64,000 bases of DNA, from the NCBI GenBank assembly GCA_964035015.1, contig CAXIUP010000138.1, positions 226,944 to 290,943 of the forward strand, read 5' to 3'. Shown here one piece after another: positions 41,081 to 56,000 of this stretch. The notes under the pieces were generated by a model. That model was not told where the DNA came from. It ran no database searches and was given only the letters and a program-made list of their open reading frames with translations. Every line of letters starts with the position of its first letter. Position 1 is the stretch's first letter. The stretch comes from Corallium rubrum (Eukaryota > Cnidaria > Anthozoa > Scleralcyonacea > Coralliidae). Position numbers and translations under genes: made by a program.

Positions 41081-44000
41081 TTAACTCTTTCTTGTCCGAA
41101 TTGGTCTTTAGTATTTTATTCTGGCTAACGCCAGACGATTTTATTCACCTCTGGGGAAGCCCCCGGACAGGAATGAGTTATAAACTATCCCTTTAACTCT
41201 TTCTTGTCCGGATTGGTCTTTAGTATTTTATTCTGGCTAACGCCAGACGATTTTATTCACCTCTGGGGAAGCCCCCGGACAGGAATGAGTTATAAACTAT
41301 CCCTTTAACTCTTTCTTGTCCGGATTGATCTTTAGTATTTTATTCTGGCTAACGCCAGACGATTTTATTCACCTCTGGGGAAGCCCCCGGACAGGAATGA
41401 GTTATAAACTATCCCTTTAACTCTTTCTTGTCCGAATTGGTCTTTAGTATTTTATTCTGGCTAACGCCAGACGATTTTATTCACCTCTGGGGAAGCCCCC
41501 GGACAGGAATGAGTTATAAACTATCCCTTTAACTCTTTCTTGTCCGAATTGGTCTTTAGTATTTTATTCTGGCTAACGCCAGACGATTTTATTCACCTCT
41601 GGGGAAGCCCCCGGACAGGAATGAGTTATAAACTATCCCTTTAACTCTTTCTTGTCCGAATTGGTCTTTAGTATTTTATTCTGGCTAACGCCAGACGATT
41701 TTATTCACCTCTGGGGAAGCCCCCGGACAGGAATGAGTTATAAACTATCCCTTTAACTCTTTCTTGTCCGAATTGGTCTTTAGTATTTTATTCTGGCTAA
41801 CGCCAGACGATTTTATTCACCTCTGGGGAAGCCCCCGGACAGGAATGAGTTATAAACTATCCCTTTAACTCTTTCTTGTCCGAATTGGTCTTTAGTATTT
41901 TATTCTGGCTAACGCCAGACGATTTTATTCACCTCTGGGGAAGCCCCCGGACAGGAATGAGTTATAAACTATCCCTTTAACTCTTTCTTGTCCGAATTGG
42001 TCTTTAGTATTTTATTCTGGCTAACGCCAGACGATTTTATTCACCTCTGGGGAAGCCCCGGACAGGAATGAGTTATAAACTATCCCTTTAACTCTTTCTT
42101 GTCCGAATTGGTCTTTAGTATTTTATTCTGGCTAACGCCAGACGATTTTATTCACCTCTGGGGAAGCCCCCGGACAGGAATGAGTTATAAACTATCCCTT
42201 TAACTCTTTCTTGTCCGAATTGGTCTTTAGTATTTTATTCTGGCTAACGCCAGACGATTTTATTCACCTCTGGGGAAGCCCCCGGACAGGAATGAGTTAT
42301 AAACTATCCCTTTAACTCTTTCTTGTCCGAATTGGTCTTTAGTATTTTATTCTGGCTAACGCCAGACGATTTTATTCACCTCTGGGGAAGCCCCCGGACA
42401 GGAATGAGTTATAAACTATCCCTTTAACTCTTTCTTGTCCGAATTGGTCTTTAGTATTTTATTCTGGCTAACGCCAGACGATTTTATTCACCTCTGGGGA
42501 AGCCCCCGGACAGGAATGAGTTATAAACTATCCCTTTAACTCTTTCTTGTCCGAATTGGTCTTTAGTATTTTATTCTGGCTAACGCCAGACGATTTTATT
42601 CACCTCTGGGGAAGCCCCCGGACAGGAATGAGTTATAAACTATCCCTTTAACTCTTTCTTGTCCGAATTGGTCTTTAGTATTTTATTCTGGCTAACGCCA
42701 GACGATTTTATTCACCTCTGGGGAAGCCCCCGGACAGGAATGAGTTATAAACTATCCCTTTAACTCTTTCTTGTCCGAATTGGTCTTTAGTATTTTATTC
42801 TGGCTAACGCCAGACGATTTTATTCACCTCTGGGGAAGCCCCCGGACAGGAATGAGTTATAAACTATCCCTTTAACTCTTTCTTGTCCGAATTGGTCTTT
42901 AGTATTTTATTCTGGCTAACGCCAGACGATTTTATTCACCTCTGGGGAAGCCCCCGGACAGGAATGAGTTATAAACTATCCCTTTAACTCTTTCTTGTCC
43001 GAATTGGTCTTTAGTATTTTATTCTGGCTAACGCCAGACGATTTTATTCACCTCTGGGGAAGCCCCCGGACAGGAATGAGTTATAAACTATCCCTTTAAC
43101 TCTTTCTTGTCCGAATTGGTCTTTAGTATTTTATTCTGGCTAACGCCAGACGATTTTATTCACCTCTGGGGAAGCCCCCGGACAGGAATGAGTTATAAAC
43201 TATCCCTTTAACTCTTTCTTGTCCGAATTGGTCTTTAGTATTTTATTCTGGCTAACGCCAGACGATTTTATTCACCTCTGGGGAAGCCCCCGGACAGGAA
43301 TGAGTTATAAACTATCCCTTTAACTCTTTCTTGTCCGAATTGGTCTTTAGTATTTTATTCTGGCTAACGCCAGACGATTTTATTCACCTCTGGGGAAGCC
43401 CCCGGACAGGAATGAGTTATAAACTATCCCTTTAACTCTTTCTTGTCCGAATTGGTCTTTAGTATTTTATTCTGGCTAACGCCAGACGATTTTATTCACC
43501 TCTGGGGAAGCCCCCGGACAGGAATGAGTTATAAACTATCCCTTTAACTCTTTCTTGTCCGAATTGGTCTTTAGTATTTTATTCTGGCTAACGCCAGACG
43601 ATTTTATTCACCTCTGGGGAAGCCCCGGACAGGAATGAGTTATAAACTATCCCTTTAACTCTTTCTTGTCCGAATTGGTCTTTAGTATTTTATTCTGGCT
43701 AACGCCAGACGATTTTATTCACCTCTGGGGAAGCCCCCGGACAGGAATGAGTTATAAACTATCCCTTTAACTCTTTCTTGTCCGAATTGGTCTTTAGTAT
43801 TTTATTCTGGCTAACGCCAGACGATTTTATTCACCTCTGGGGAAGCCCCCGGACAGGAATGAGTTATAAACTATCCCTTTAACTCTTTCTTGTCCGAATT
43901 GGTCTTTAGTATTTTATTCTGGCTAACGCCAGACGATTTTATTCACCTCTGGGGAAGCCCCCGGACAGGAATGAGTTATAAACTATCCCTTTAACTCTTT

Positions 44001-47000
44001 CTTGTCCGAATTGGTCTTTAGTATTTTATTCTGGCTAACGCCAGACGATTTTATTCACCTCTGGGGAAGCCCCCGGACAGGAATGAGTTATAAACTATCC
44101 CTTTAACTCTTTCTTGTCCGAATTGGTCTTTAGTATTTTATTCTGGCTAACGCCAGACGATTTTATTCACCTCTGGGGAAGCCCCCGGACAGGAATGAGT
44201 TATAAACTATCCCTTTAACTCTTTCTTGTCCGAATTGGTCTTTAGTATTTTATTCTGGCTAACGCCAGACGATTTTATTCACCTCTGGGGAAGCCCCGGA
44301 CAGGAATGAGTTATAAACTATCCCTTTAACTCTTTCTTGTCCGAATTGGTCTTTAGTATTTTATTCTGGCTAACGCCAGACGATTTTATTCACCTCTGGG
44401 GAAGCCCCCGGACAGGAATGAGTTATAAACTATCCCTTTAACTCTTTCTTGTCCGAATTGGTCTTTAGTATTTTATTCTGGCTAACGCCAGACGATTTTA
44501 TTCACCTCTGGGGAAGCCCCCGGACAGGAATGAGTTATAAACTATCCCTTTAACTCTTTCTTGTCCGAATTGGTCTTTAGTATTTTATTCTGGCTAACGC
44601 CAGACGATTTTATTCACCTCTGGGGAAGCCCCCGGACAGGAATGAGTTATAAACTATCCCTTTAACTCTTTCTTGTCCGAATTGGTCTTTAGTATTTTAT
44701 TCTGGCTAACGCCAGACGATTTTATTCACCTCTGGGGAAGCCCCCGGACAGGAATGAGTTATAAACTATCCCTTTAACTCTTTCTTGTCCGAATTGGTCT
44801 TTAGTATTTTATTCTGGCTAACGCCAGACGATTTTATTCACCTCTGGGGAAGCCCCCGGACAGGAATGAGTTATAAACTATCCCTTTAACTCTTTCTTGT
44901 CCGAATTGGTCTTTAGTATTTTATTCTGGCTAACGCCAGACGATTTTATTCACCTCTGGGGAAGCCCCCGGACAGGAATGAGTTATAAACTATCCCTTTA
45001 ACTCTTTCTTGTCCGAATTGGTCTTTAGTATTTTATTCTGGCTAACGCCAGACGATTTTATTCACCTCTGGGGAAGCCCCCGGACAGGAATGAGTTATAA
45101 ACTATCCCTTTAACTCTTTCTTGTCCGAATTGGTCTTTAGTATTTTATTCTGGCTAACGCCAGACGATTTTATTCACCTCTGGGGAAGCCCCCGGACAGG
45201 AATGAGTTATAAACTATCCCTTTAACTCTTTCTTGTCCGAATTGGTCTTTAGTATTTTATTCTGGCTAACGCCAGACGATTTTATTCACCTCTGGGGAAG
45301 CCCCCGGACAGGAATGAGTTATAAACTATCCCTTTAACTCTTTCTTGTCCGAATTGGTCTTTAGTATTTTATTCTGGCTAACGCCAGACGATTTTATTCA
45401 CCTCTGGGGAAGCCCCCGGACAGGAATGAGTTATAAACTATCCCTTTAACTCTTTCTTGTCCGAATTGGTCTTTAGTATTTTATTCTGGCTAACGCCAGA
45501 CGATTTTATTCACCTCTGGGGAAGCCCCCGGACAGGAATGAGTTATAAACTATCCCTTTAACTCTTTCTTGTCCGAATTGGTCTTTAGTATTTTATTCTG
45601 GCTAACGCCAGACGATTTTATTCACCTCTGGGGAAGCCCCCGGACAGGAATGAGTTATAAACTATCCCTTTAACTCTTTCTTGTCCGAATTGGTCTTTAG
45701 TATTTTATTCTGGCTAACGCCAGACGATTTTATTCACCTCTGGGGAAGCCCCCGGACAGGAATGAGTTATAAACTATCCCTTTAACTCTTTCTTGTCCGA
45801 ATTGGTCTTTAGTATTTTATTCTGGCTAACGCCAGACGATTTTATTCACCTCTGGGGAAGCCCCCGGACAGGAATGAGTTATAAACTATCCCTTTAACTC
45901 TTTCTTGTCCGAATTGGTCTTTAGTATTTTATTCTGGCTAACGCCAGACGATTTTATTCACCTCTGGGGAAGCCCCCGGACAGGAATGAGTTATAAACTA
46001 TCCCTTTAACTCTTTCTTGTCCGAATTGGTCTTTAGTATTTTATTCTGGCTAACGCCAGACGATTTTATTCACCTCTGGGGAAGCCCCCGGACAGGAATG
46101 AGTTATAAACTATCCCTTTAACTCTTTCTTGTCCGAATTGGTCTTTAGTATTTTATTCTGGCTAACGCCAGACGATTTTATTCACCTCTGGGGAAGCCCC
46201 CGGACAGGAATGAGTTATAAACTATCCCTTTAACTCTTTCTTGTCCGAATTGGTCTTTAGTATTTTATTCTGGCTAACGCCAGACGATTTTATTCACCTC
46301 TGGGGAAGCCCCGGACAGGAATGAGTTATAAACTATCCCTTTAACTCTTTCTTGTCCGAATTGGTCTTTAGTATTTTATTCTGGCTAACGCCAGACGATT
46401 TTATTCACCTCTGGGGAAGCCCCCGGACAGGAATGAGTTATAAACTATCCCTTTAACTCTTTCTTGTCCGAATTGGTCTTTAGTATTTTATTCTGGCTAA
46501 CGCCAGACGATTTTATTCACCTCTGGGGAAGCCCCCGGACAGGAATGAGTTATAAACTATCCCTTTAACTCTTTCTTGTCCGAATTGGTCTTTAGTATTT
46601 TATTCTGGCTAACGCCAGACGATTTTATTCACCTCTGGGGAAGCCCCCGGACAGGAATGAGTTATAAACTATCCCTTTAACTCTTTCTTGTCCGAATTGG
46701 TCTTTAGTATTTTATTCTGGCTAACGCCAGACGATTTTATTCACCTCTGGGGAAGCCCCCGGACAGGAATGAGTTATAAACTATCCCTTTAACTCTTTCT
46801 TGTCCGAATTGGTCTTTAGTATTTTATTCTGGCTAACGCCAGACGATTTTATTCACCTCTGGGGAAGCCCCCGGACAGGAATGAGTTATAAACTATCCCT
46901 TTAACTCTTTCTTGTCCGAATTGGTCTTTAGTATTTTATTCTGGCTAACGCCAGACGATTTTATTCACCTCTGGGGAAGCCCCCGGACAGGAATGAGTTA

Positions 47001-50000
47001 TAAACTATCCCTTTAACTCTTTCTTGTCCGAATTGGTCTTTAGTATTTTATTCTGGCTAACGCCAGACGATTTTATTCACCTCTGGGGAAGCCCCCGGAC
47101 AGGAATGAGTTATAAACTATCCCTTTAACTCTTTCTTGTCCGAATTGGTCTTTAGTATTTTATTCTGGCTAACGCCAGACGATTTTATTCACCTCTGGGG
47201 AAGCCCCCGGACAGGAATGAGTTATAAACTATCCCTTTAACTCTTTCTTGTCCGAATTGGTCTTTAGTATTTTATTCTGGCTAACGCCAGACGATTTTAT
47301 TCACCTCTGGGGAAGCCCCCGGACAGGAATGAGTTATAAACTATCCCTTTAACTCTTTCTTGTCCGAATTGGTCTTTAGTATTTTATTCTGGCTAACGCC
47401 AGACGATTTTATTCACCTCTGGGGAAGCCCCCGGACAGGAATGAGTTATAAACTATCCCTTTAACTCTTTCTTGTCCGAATTGGTCTTTAGTATTTTATT
47501 CTGGCTAACGCCAGACGATTTTATTCACCTCTGGGGAAGCCCCCGGACAGGAATGAGTTATAAACTATCCCTTTAACTCTTTCTTGTCCGAATTGGTCTT
47601 TAGTATTTTATTCTGGCTAACGCCAGACGATTTTATTCACCTCTGGGGAAGCCCCCGGACAGGAATGAGTTATAAACTATCCCTTTAACTCTTTCTTGTC
47701 CGAATTGGTCTTTAGTATTTTATTCTGGCTAACGCCAGACGATTTTATTCACCTCTGGGGAAGCCCCCGGACAGGAATGAGTTATAAACTATCCCTTTAA
47801 CTCTTTCTTGTCCGAATTGGTCTTTAGTATTTTATTCTGGCTAACGCCAGACGATTTTATTCACCTCTGGGGAAGCCCCCGGACAGGAATGAGTTATAAA
47901 CTATCCCTTTAACTCTTTCTTGTCCGAATTGGTCTTTAGTATTTTATTCTGGCTAACGCCAGACGATTTTATTCACCTCTGGGGAAGCCCCCGGACAGGA
48001 ATGAGTTATAAACTATCCCTTTAACTCTTTCTTGTCCGAATTGGTCTTTAGTATTTTATTCTGGCTAACGCCAGACGATTTTATTCACCTCTGGGGAAGC
48101 CCCCGGACAGGAATGAGTTATAAACTATCCCTTTAACTCTTTCTTGTCCGAATTGGTCTTTAGTATTTTATTCTGGCTAACGCCAGACGATTTTATTCAC
48201 CTCTGGGGAAGCCCCCGGACAGGAATGAGTTATAAACTATCCCTTTAACTCTTTCTTGTCCGAATTGGTCTTTAGTATTTTATTCTGGCTAACGCCAGAC
48301 GATTTTATTCACCTCTGGGGAAGCCCCCGGACAGGAATGAGTTATAAACTATCCCTTTAACTCTTTCTTGTCCGAATTGGTCTTTAGTATTTTATTCTGG
48401 CTAACGCCAGACGATTTTATTCACCTCTGGGGAAGCCCCCGGACAGGAATGAGTTATAAACTATCCCTTTAACTCTTTCTTGTCCGAATTGGTCTTTAGT
48501 ATTTTATTCTGGCTAACGCCAGACGATTTTATTCACCTCTGGGGAAGCCCCCGGACAGGAATGAGTTATAAACTATCCCTTTAACTCTTTCTTGTCCGAA
48601 TTGGTCTTTAGTATTTTATTCTGGCTAACGCCAGACGATTTTATTCACCTCTGGGGAAGCCCCCGGACAGGAATGAGTTATAAACTATCCCTTTAACTCT
48701 TTCTTGTCCGAATTGGTCTTTAGTATTTTATTCTGGCTAACGCCAGACGATTTTATTCACCTCTGGGGAAGCCCCCGGACAGGAATGAGTTATAAACTAT
48801 CCCTTTAACTCTTTCTTGTCCGAATTGGTCTTTAGTATTTTATTCTGGCTAACGCCAGACGATTTTATTCACCTCTGGGGAAGCCCCCGGACAGGAATGA
48901 GTTATAAACTATCCCTTTAACTCTTTCTTGTCCGAATTGGTCTTTAGTATTTTATTCTGGCTAACGCCAGACGATTTTATTCACCTCTGGGGAAGCCCCC
49001 GGACAGGAATGAGTTATAAACTATCCCTTTAACTCTTTCTTGTCCGAATTGGTCTTTAGTATTTTATTCTGGCTAACGCCAGACGATTTTATTCACCTCT
49101 GGGGAAGCCCCCGGACAGGAATGAGTTATAAACTATCCCTTTAACTCTTTCTTGTCCGAATTGGTCTTTAGTATTTTATTCTGGCTAACGCCAGACGATT
49201 TTATTCACCTCTGGGGAAGCCCCCGGACAGGAATGAGTTATAAACTATCCCTTTAACTCTTTCTTGTCCGAATTGGTCTTTAGTATTTTATTCTGGCTAA
49301 CGCCAGACGATTTTATTCACCTCTGGGGAAGCCCCCGGACAGGAATGAGTTATAAACTATCCCTTTAACTCTTTCTTGTCCGAATTGGTCTTTAGTATTT
49401 TATTCTGGCTAACGCCAGACGATTTTATTCACCTCTGGGGAAGCCCCCGGACAGGAATGAGTTATAAACTATCCCTTTAACTCTTTCTTGTCCGAATTGG
49501 TCTTTAGTATTTTATTCTGGCTAACGCCAGACGATTTTATTCACCTCTGGGGAAGCCCCCGGACAGGAATGAGTTATAAACTATCCCTTTAACTCTTTCT
49601 TGTCCGAATTGGTCTTTAGTATTTTATTCTGGCTAACGCCAGACGATTTTATTCACCTCTGGGGAAGCCCCGGACAGGAATGAGTTATAAACTATCCCTT
49701 TAACTCTTTCTTGTCCGAATTGGTCTTTAGTATTTTATTCTGGCTAACGCCAGACGATTTTATTCACCTCTGGGGAAGCCCCCGGACAGGAATGAGTTAT
49801 AAACTATCCCTTTAACTCTTTCTTGTCCGAATTGGTCTTTAGTATTTTATTCTGGCTAACGCCAGACGATTTTATTCACCTCTGGGGAAGCCCCCGGACA
49901 GGAATGAGTTATAAACTATCCCTTTAACTCTTTCTTGTCCGAATTGGTCTTTAGTATTTTATTCTGGCTAACGCCAGACGATTTTATTCACCTCTGGGGA

Positions 50001-53000
50001 AGCCCCCGGACAGGAATGAGTTATAAACTATCCCTTTAACTCTTTCTTGTCCGAATTGGTCTTTAGTATTTTATTCTGGCTAACGCCAGACGATTTTATT
50101 CACCTCTGGGGAAGCCCCCGGACAGGAATGAGTTATAAACTATCCCTTTAACTCTTTCTTGTCCGAATTGGTCTTTAGTATTTTATTCTGGCTAACGCCA
50201 GACGATTTTATTCACCTCTGGGGAAGCCCCCGGACAGGAATGAGTTATAAACTATCCCTTTAACTCTTTCTTGTCCGAATTGGTCTTTAGTATTTTATTC
50301 TGGCTAACGCCAGACGATTTTATTCACCTCTGGGGAAGCCCCCGGACAGGAATGAGTTATAAACTATCCCTTTAACTCTTTCTTGTCCGAATTGGTCTTT
50401 AGTATTTTATTCTGGCTAACGCCAGACGATTTTATTCACCTCTGGGGAAGCCCCGGACAGGAATGAGTTATAAACTATCCCTTTAACTCTTTCTTGTCCG
50501 AATTGGTCTTTAGTATTTTATTCTGGCTAACGCCAGACGATTTTATTCACCTCTGGGGAAGCCCCCGGACAGGAATGAGTTATAAACTATCCCTTTAACT
50601 CTTTCTTGTCCGAATTGGTCTTTAGTATTTTATTCTGGCTAACGCCAGACGATTTTATTCACCTCTGGGAAGCCCCCGGACAGGAATGAGTTATAAACTA
50701 TCCCTTTAACTCTTTCTTGTCCGAATTGGTCTTTAGTATTTTATTCTGGCTAACGCCAGACGATTTTATTCACCTCTGGGGAAGCCCCCGGACAGGAATG
50801 AGTTATAAACTATCCCTTTAACTCTTTCTTGTCCGAATTGGTCTTTAGTATTTTATTCTGGCTAACGCCAGACGATTTTATTCACCTCTGGGGAAGCCCC
50901 CGGACAGGAATGAGTTATAAACTATCCCTTTAACTCTTTCTTGTCCGAATTGGTCTTTAGTATTTTATTCTGGCTAACGCCAGACGATTTTATTCACCTC
51001 TGGGGAAGCCCCCGGACAGGAATGAGTTATAAACTATCCCTTTAACTCTTTCTTGTCCGAATTGGTCTTTAGTATTTTATTCTGGCTAACGCCAGACGAT
51101 TTTATTCACCTCTGGGGAAGCCCCCGGACAGGAATGAGTTATAAACTATCCCTTTAACTCTTTCTTGTCCGAATTGGTCTTTAGTATTTTATTCTGGCTA
51201 ACGCCAGACGATTTTATTCACCTCTGGGGAAGCCCCCGGACAGGAATGAGTTATAAACTATCCCTTTAACTCTTTCTTGTCCGAATTGGTCTTTAGTATT
51301 TTATTCTGGCTAACGCCAGACGATTTTATTCACCTCTGGGGAAGCCCCCGGACAGGAATGAGTTATAAACTATCCCTTTAACTCTTTCTTGTCCGAATTG
51401 GTCTTTAGTATTTTATTCTGGCTAACGCCAGACGATTTTATTCACCTCTGGGGAAGCCCCCGGACAGGAATGAGTTATAAACTATCCCTTTAACTCTTTC
51501 TTGTCCGAATTGGTCTTTAGTATTTTATTCTGGCTAACGCCAGACGATTTTATTCACCTCTGGGGAAGCCCCCGGACAGGAATGAGTTATAAACTATCCC
51601 TTTAACTCTTTCTTGTCCGAATTGGTCTTTAGTATTTTATTCTGGCTAACGCCAGACGATTTTATTCACCTCTGGGGAAGCCCCCGGACAGGAATGAGTT
51701 ATAAACTATCCCTTTAACTCTTTCTTGTCCGAATTGGTCTTTAGTATTTTATTCTGGCTAACGCCAGACGATTTTATTCACCTCTGGGGAAGCCCCCGGA
51801 CAGGAATGAGTTATAAACTATCCCTTTAACTCTTTCTTGTCCGAATTGGTCTTTAGTATTTTATTCTGGCTAACGCCAGACGATTTTATTCACCTCTGGG
51901 GAAGCCCCCGGACAGGAATGAGTTATAAACTATCCCTTTAACTCTTTCTTGTCCGAATTGGTCTTTAGTATTTTATTCTGGCTAACGCCAGACGATTTTA
52001 TTCACCTCTGGGGAAGCCCCCGGACAGGAATGAGTTATAAACTATCCCTTTAACTCTTTCTTGTCCGAATTGGTCTTTAGTATTTTATTCTGGCTAACGC
52101 CAGACGATTTTATTCACCTCTGGGGAAGCCCCGGACAGGAATGAGTTATAAACTATCCCTTTAACTCTTTCTTGTCCGAATTGGTCTTTAGTATTTTATT
52201 CTGGCTAACGCCAGACGATTTTATTCACCTCTGGGGAAGCCCCCGGACAGGAATGAGTTATAAACTATCCCTTTAACTCTTTCTTGTCCGAATTGGTCTT
52301 TAGTATTTTATTCTGGCTAACGCCAGACGATTTTATTCACCTCTGGGGAAGCCCCCGGACAGGAATGAGTTATAAACTATCCCTTTAACTCTTTCTTGTC
52401 CGAATTGGTCTTTAGTATTTTATTCTGGCTAACGCCAGACGATTTTATTCACCTCTGGGGAAGCCCCCGGACAGGAATGAGTTATAAACTATCCCTTTAA
52501 CTCTTTCTTGTCCGAATTGGTCTTTAGTATTTTATTCTGGCTAACGCCAGACGATTTTATTCACCTCTGGGGAAGCCCCCGGACAGGAATGAGTTATAAA
52601 CTATCCCTTTAACTCTTTCTTGTCCGAATTGGTCTTTAGTATTTTATTCTGGCTAACGCCAGACGATTTTATTCACCTCTGGGGAAGCCCCCGGACAGGA
52701 ATGAGTTATAAACTATCCCTTTAACTCTTTCTTGTCCGAATTGGTCTTTAGTATTTTATTCTGGCTAACGCCAGACGATTTTATTCACCTCTGGGGAAGC
52801 CCCCGGACAGGAATGAGTTATAAACTATCCCTTTAACTCTTTCTTGTCCGAATTGGTCTTTAGTATTTTATTCTGGCTAACGCCAGACGATTTTATTCAC
52901 CTCTGGGGAAGCCCCCGGACAGGAATGAGTTATAAACTATCCCTTTAACTCTTTCTTGTCCGAATTGGTCTTTAGTATTTTATTCTGGCTAACGCCAGAC

Positions 53001-56000
53001 GATTTTATTCACCTCTGGGGAAGCCCCCGGACAGGAATGAGTTATAAACTATCTCTTTAACTCTTTCTTGTCCGAATTGGTCTTTAGTATTTTATTCTGG
53101 CTAACGCCAGACGATTTTATTCACCTCTGGGGAAGCCCCCGGACAGGAATGAGTTATAAACTATCTCTTTAACTCTTTCTTGTCCGAATTGGTCTTTAGT
53201 ATTTTATTCTGGCTAACGCCAGACGATTTTATTCACCTCTGGGGAAGCCCCCGGACAGGAATGAGTTATAAACTATCCCTTTAACTCTTTCTTGTCCGAA
53301 TTGGTCTTTAGTATTTTATTCTGGCTAACGCCAGACGATTTTATTCACCTCTGGGGAAGCCCCGGACAGGAATGAGTTATAAACTATCCCTTTAACTCTT
53401 TCTTGTCCGAATTGGTCTTTAGTATTTTATTCTGGCTAACGCCAGACGATTTTATTCACCTCTGGGGAAGCCCCCGGACAGGAATGAGTTATAAACTATC
53501 TCTTTAACTCTTTCTTGTCCGAATTGGTCTTTAGTATTTTATTCTGGCTAACGCCAGACGATTTTATTCACCTCTGGGGAAGCCCCCGGACAGGAATGAG
53601 TTATAAACTATCTCTTTAACTCTTTCTTGTCCGAATTGGTCTTTAGTATTTTATTCTGGCTAACGCCAGACGATTTTATTCACCTCTGGGGAAGCCCCCG
53701 GACAGGAATGAGTTATAAACTATCTCTTTAACTCTTTCTTGTCCGAATTGGTCTTTAGTATTTTATTCTGGCTAACGCCAGACGATTTTATTCACCTCTG
53801 GGGAAGCCCCCGGACAGGAATGAGTTATAAACTATCTCTTTAACTCTTTCTTGTCCGAATTGGTCTTTAGTATTTTATTCTGGCTAACGCCAGACGATTT
53901 TATTCACCTCTGGGGAAGCCCCCGGACAGGAATGAGTTATAAACTATCTCTTTAACTCTTTCTTGTCCGAATTGGTCTTTAGTATTTTATTCTGGCTAAC
54001 GCCAGACGATTTTATTCACCTCTGGGGAAGCCCCCGGACAGGAATGAGTTATAAACTATCTCTTTAACTCTTTCTTGTCCGAATTGGTCTTTAGTATTTT
54101 ATTCTGGCTAACGCCAGACGATTTTATTCACCTCTGGGGAAGCCCCGGACAGGAATGAGTTATAAACTATCTCTTTAACTCTTTCTTGTCCGAATTGGTC
54201 TTTAGTATTTTATTCTGGCTAACGCCAGACGATTTTATTCACCTCTGGGGAAGCCCCCGGACAGGAATGAGTTATAAACTATCTCTTTAACTCTTTCTTG
54301 TCCGAATTGGTCTTTAGTATTTTATTCTGGCTAACGCCAGACGATTTTATTCACCTCTGGGGAAGCCCCCGGACAGGAATGAGTTATAAACTATCTCTTT
54401 AACTCTTTCTTGTCCGAATTGGTCTTTAGTATTTTATTCTGGCTAACGCCAGACGATTTTATTCACCTCTGGGGAAGCCCCGGACAGGAATGAGTTATAA
54501 ACTATCCCTTTAACTCTTTCTTGTCCGAATTGGTCTTTAGTATTTTATTCTGGCTAACGCCAGACGATTTTATTCACCTCTGGGGAAGCCCCGGACAGGA
54601 ATGAGTTATAAACTATCTCTTTAACTCTTTCTTGTCCGAATTGGTCTTTAGTATTTTATTCTGGCTAACGCCAGACGATTTTATTCACCTCTGGGGAAGC
54701 CCCGGACAGGAATGAGTTATAAACTATCTCTTTAACTCTTTCTTGTCCGAATTGGTCTTTAGTATTTTATTCTGGCTAACGCCAGACGATTTTATTCACC
54801 TCTGGGGAAGCCCCCGGACAGGAATGAGTTATAAACTATCTCTTTAACTCTTTCTTGTCCGAATTGGTCTTTAGTATTTTATTCTGGCTAACGCCAGACG
54901 ATTTTATTCACCTCTGGGGAAGCCCCCGGACAGGAATGAGTTATAAACTATCTCTTTAACTCTTTCTTGTCCGAATTGGTCTTTAGTATTTTATTCTGGC
55001 TAACGCCAGACGATTTTATTCACCTCTGGGGAAGCCCCGGACAGGAATGAGTTATAAACTATCTCTTTAACTCTTTCTTGTCCGAATTGGTCTTTAGTAT
55101 TTTATTCTGGCTAACGCCAGACGATTTTATTCACCTCTGGGGAAGCCCCCGGACAGGAATGAGTTATAAACTATCTCTTTAACTCTTTCTTGTCCGAATT
55201 GGTCTTTAGTATTTTATTCTGGCTAACGCCAGACGATTTTATTCACCTCTGGGGAAGCCCCCGGACAGGAATGAGTTATAAACTATCTCTTTAACTCTTT
55301 CTTGTCCGAATTGGTCTTTAGTATTTTATTCTGGCTAACGCCAGACGATTTTATTCACCTCTGGGGAAGCCCCCGGACAGGAATGAGTTATAAACTATCT
55401 CTTTAACTCTTTCTTGTCCGAATTGGTCTTTAGTATTTTATTCTGGCTAACGCCAGACGATTTTATTCACCTCTGGGGAAGCCCCCGGACAGGAATGAGT
55501 TATAAACTATCTCTTTAACTCTTTCTTGTCCGAATTGGTCTTTAGTATTTTATTCTGGCTAACGCCAGACGATTTTATTCACCTCTGGGGAAGCCCCCGG
55601 ACAGGAATGAGTTATAAACTATCTCTTTAACTCTTTCTTGTCCGAATTGGTCTTTAGTATTTTATTCTGGCTAACGCCAGACGATTTTATTCACCTCTGG
55701 GAAGCCCCGGACAGGAATGAGTTATAAACTATCTCTTTAACTCTTTCTTGTCCGAATTGGTCTTTAGTATTTTATTCTGGCTAACGCCAGACGATTTTAT
55801 TCACCTCTGGGGAAGCCCCCGGACAGGAATGAGTTATAAACTATCTCTTTAACTCTTTCTTGTCCGAATTGGTCTTTAGTATTTTATTCTGGCTAACGCC
55901 AGACGATTTTATTCACCTCTGGGGAAGCCCCCGGACAGGAATGAGTTATAAACTATCCCTTTAACTCTTTCTTGTCCGAATTGGTCTTTAGTATTTTATT

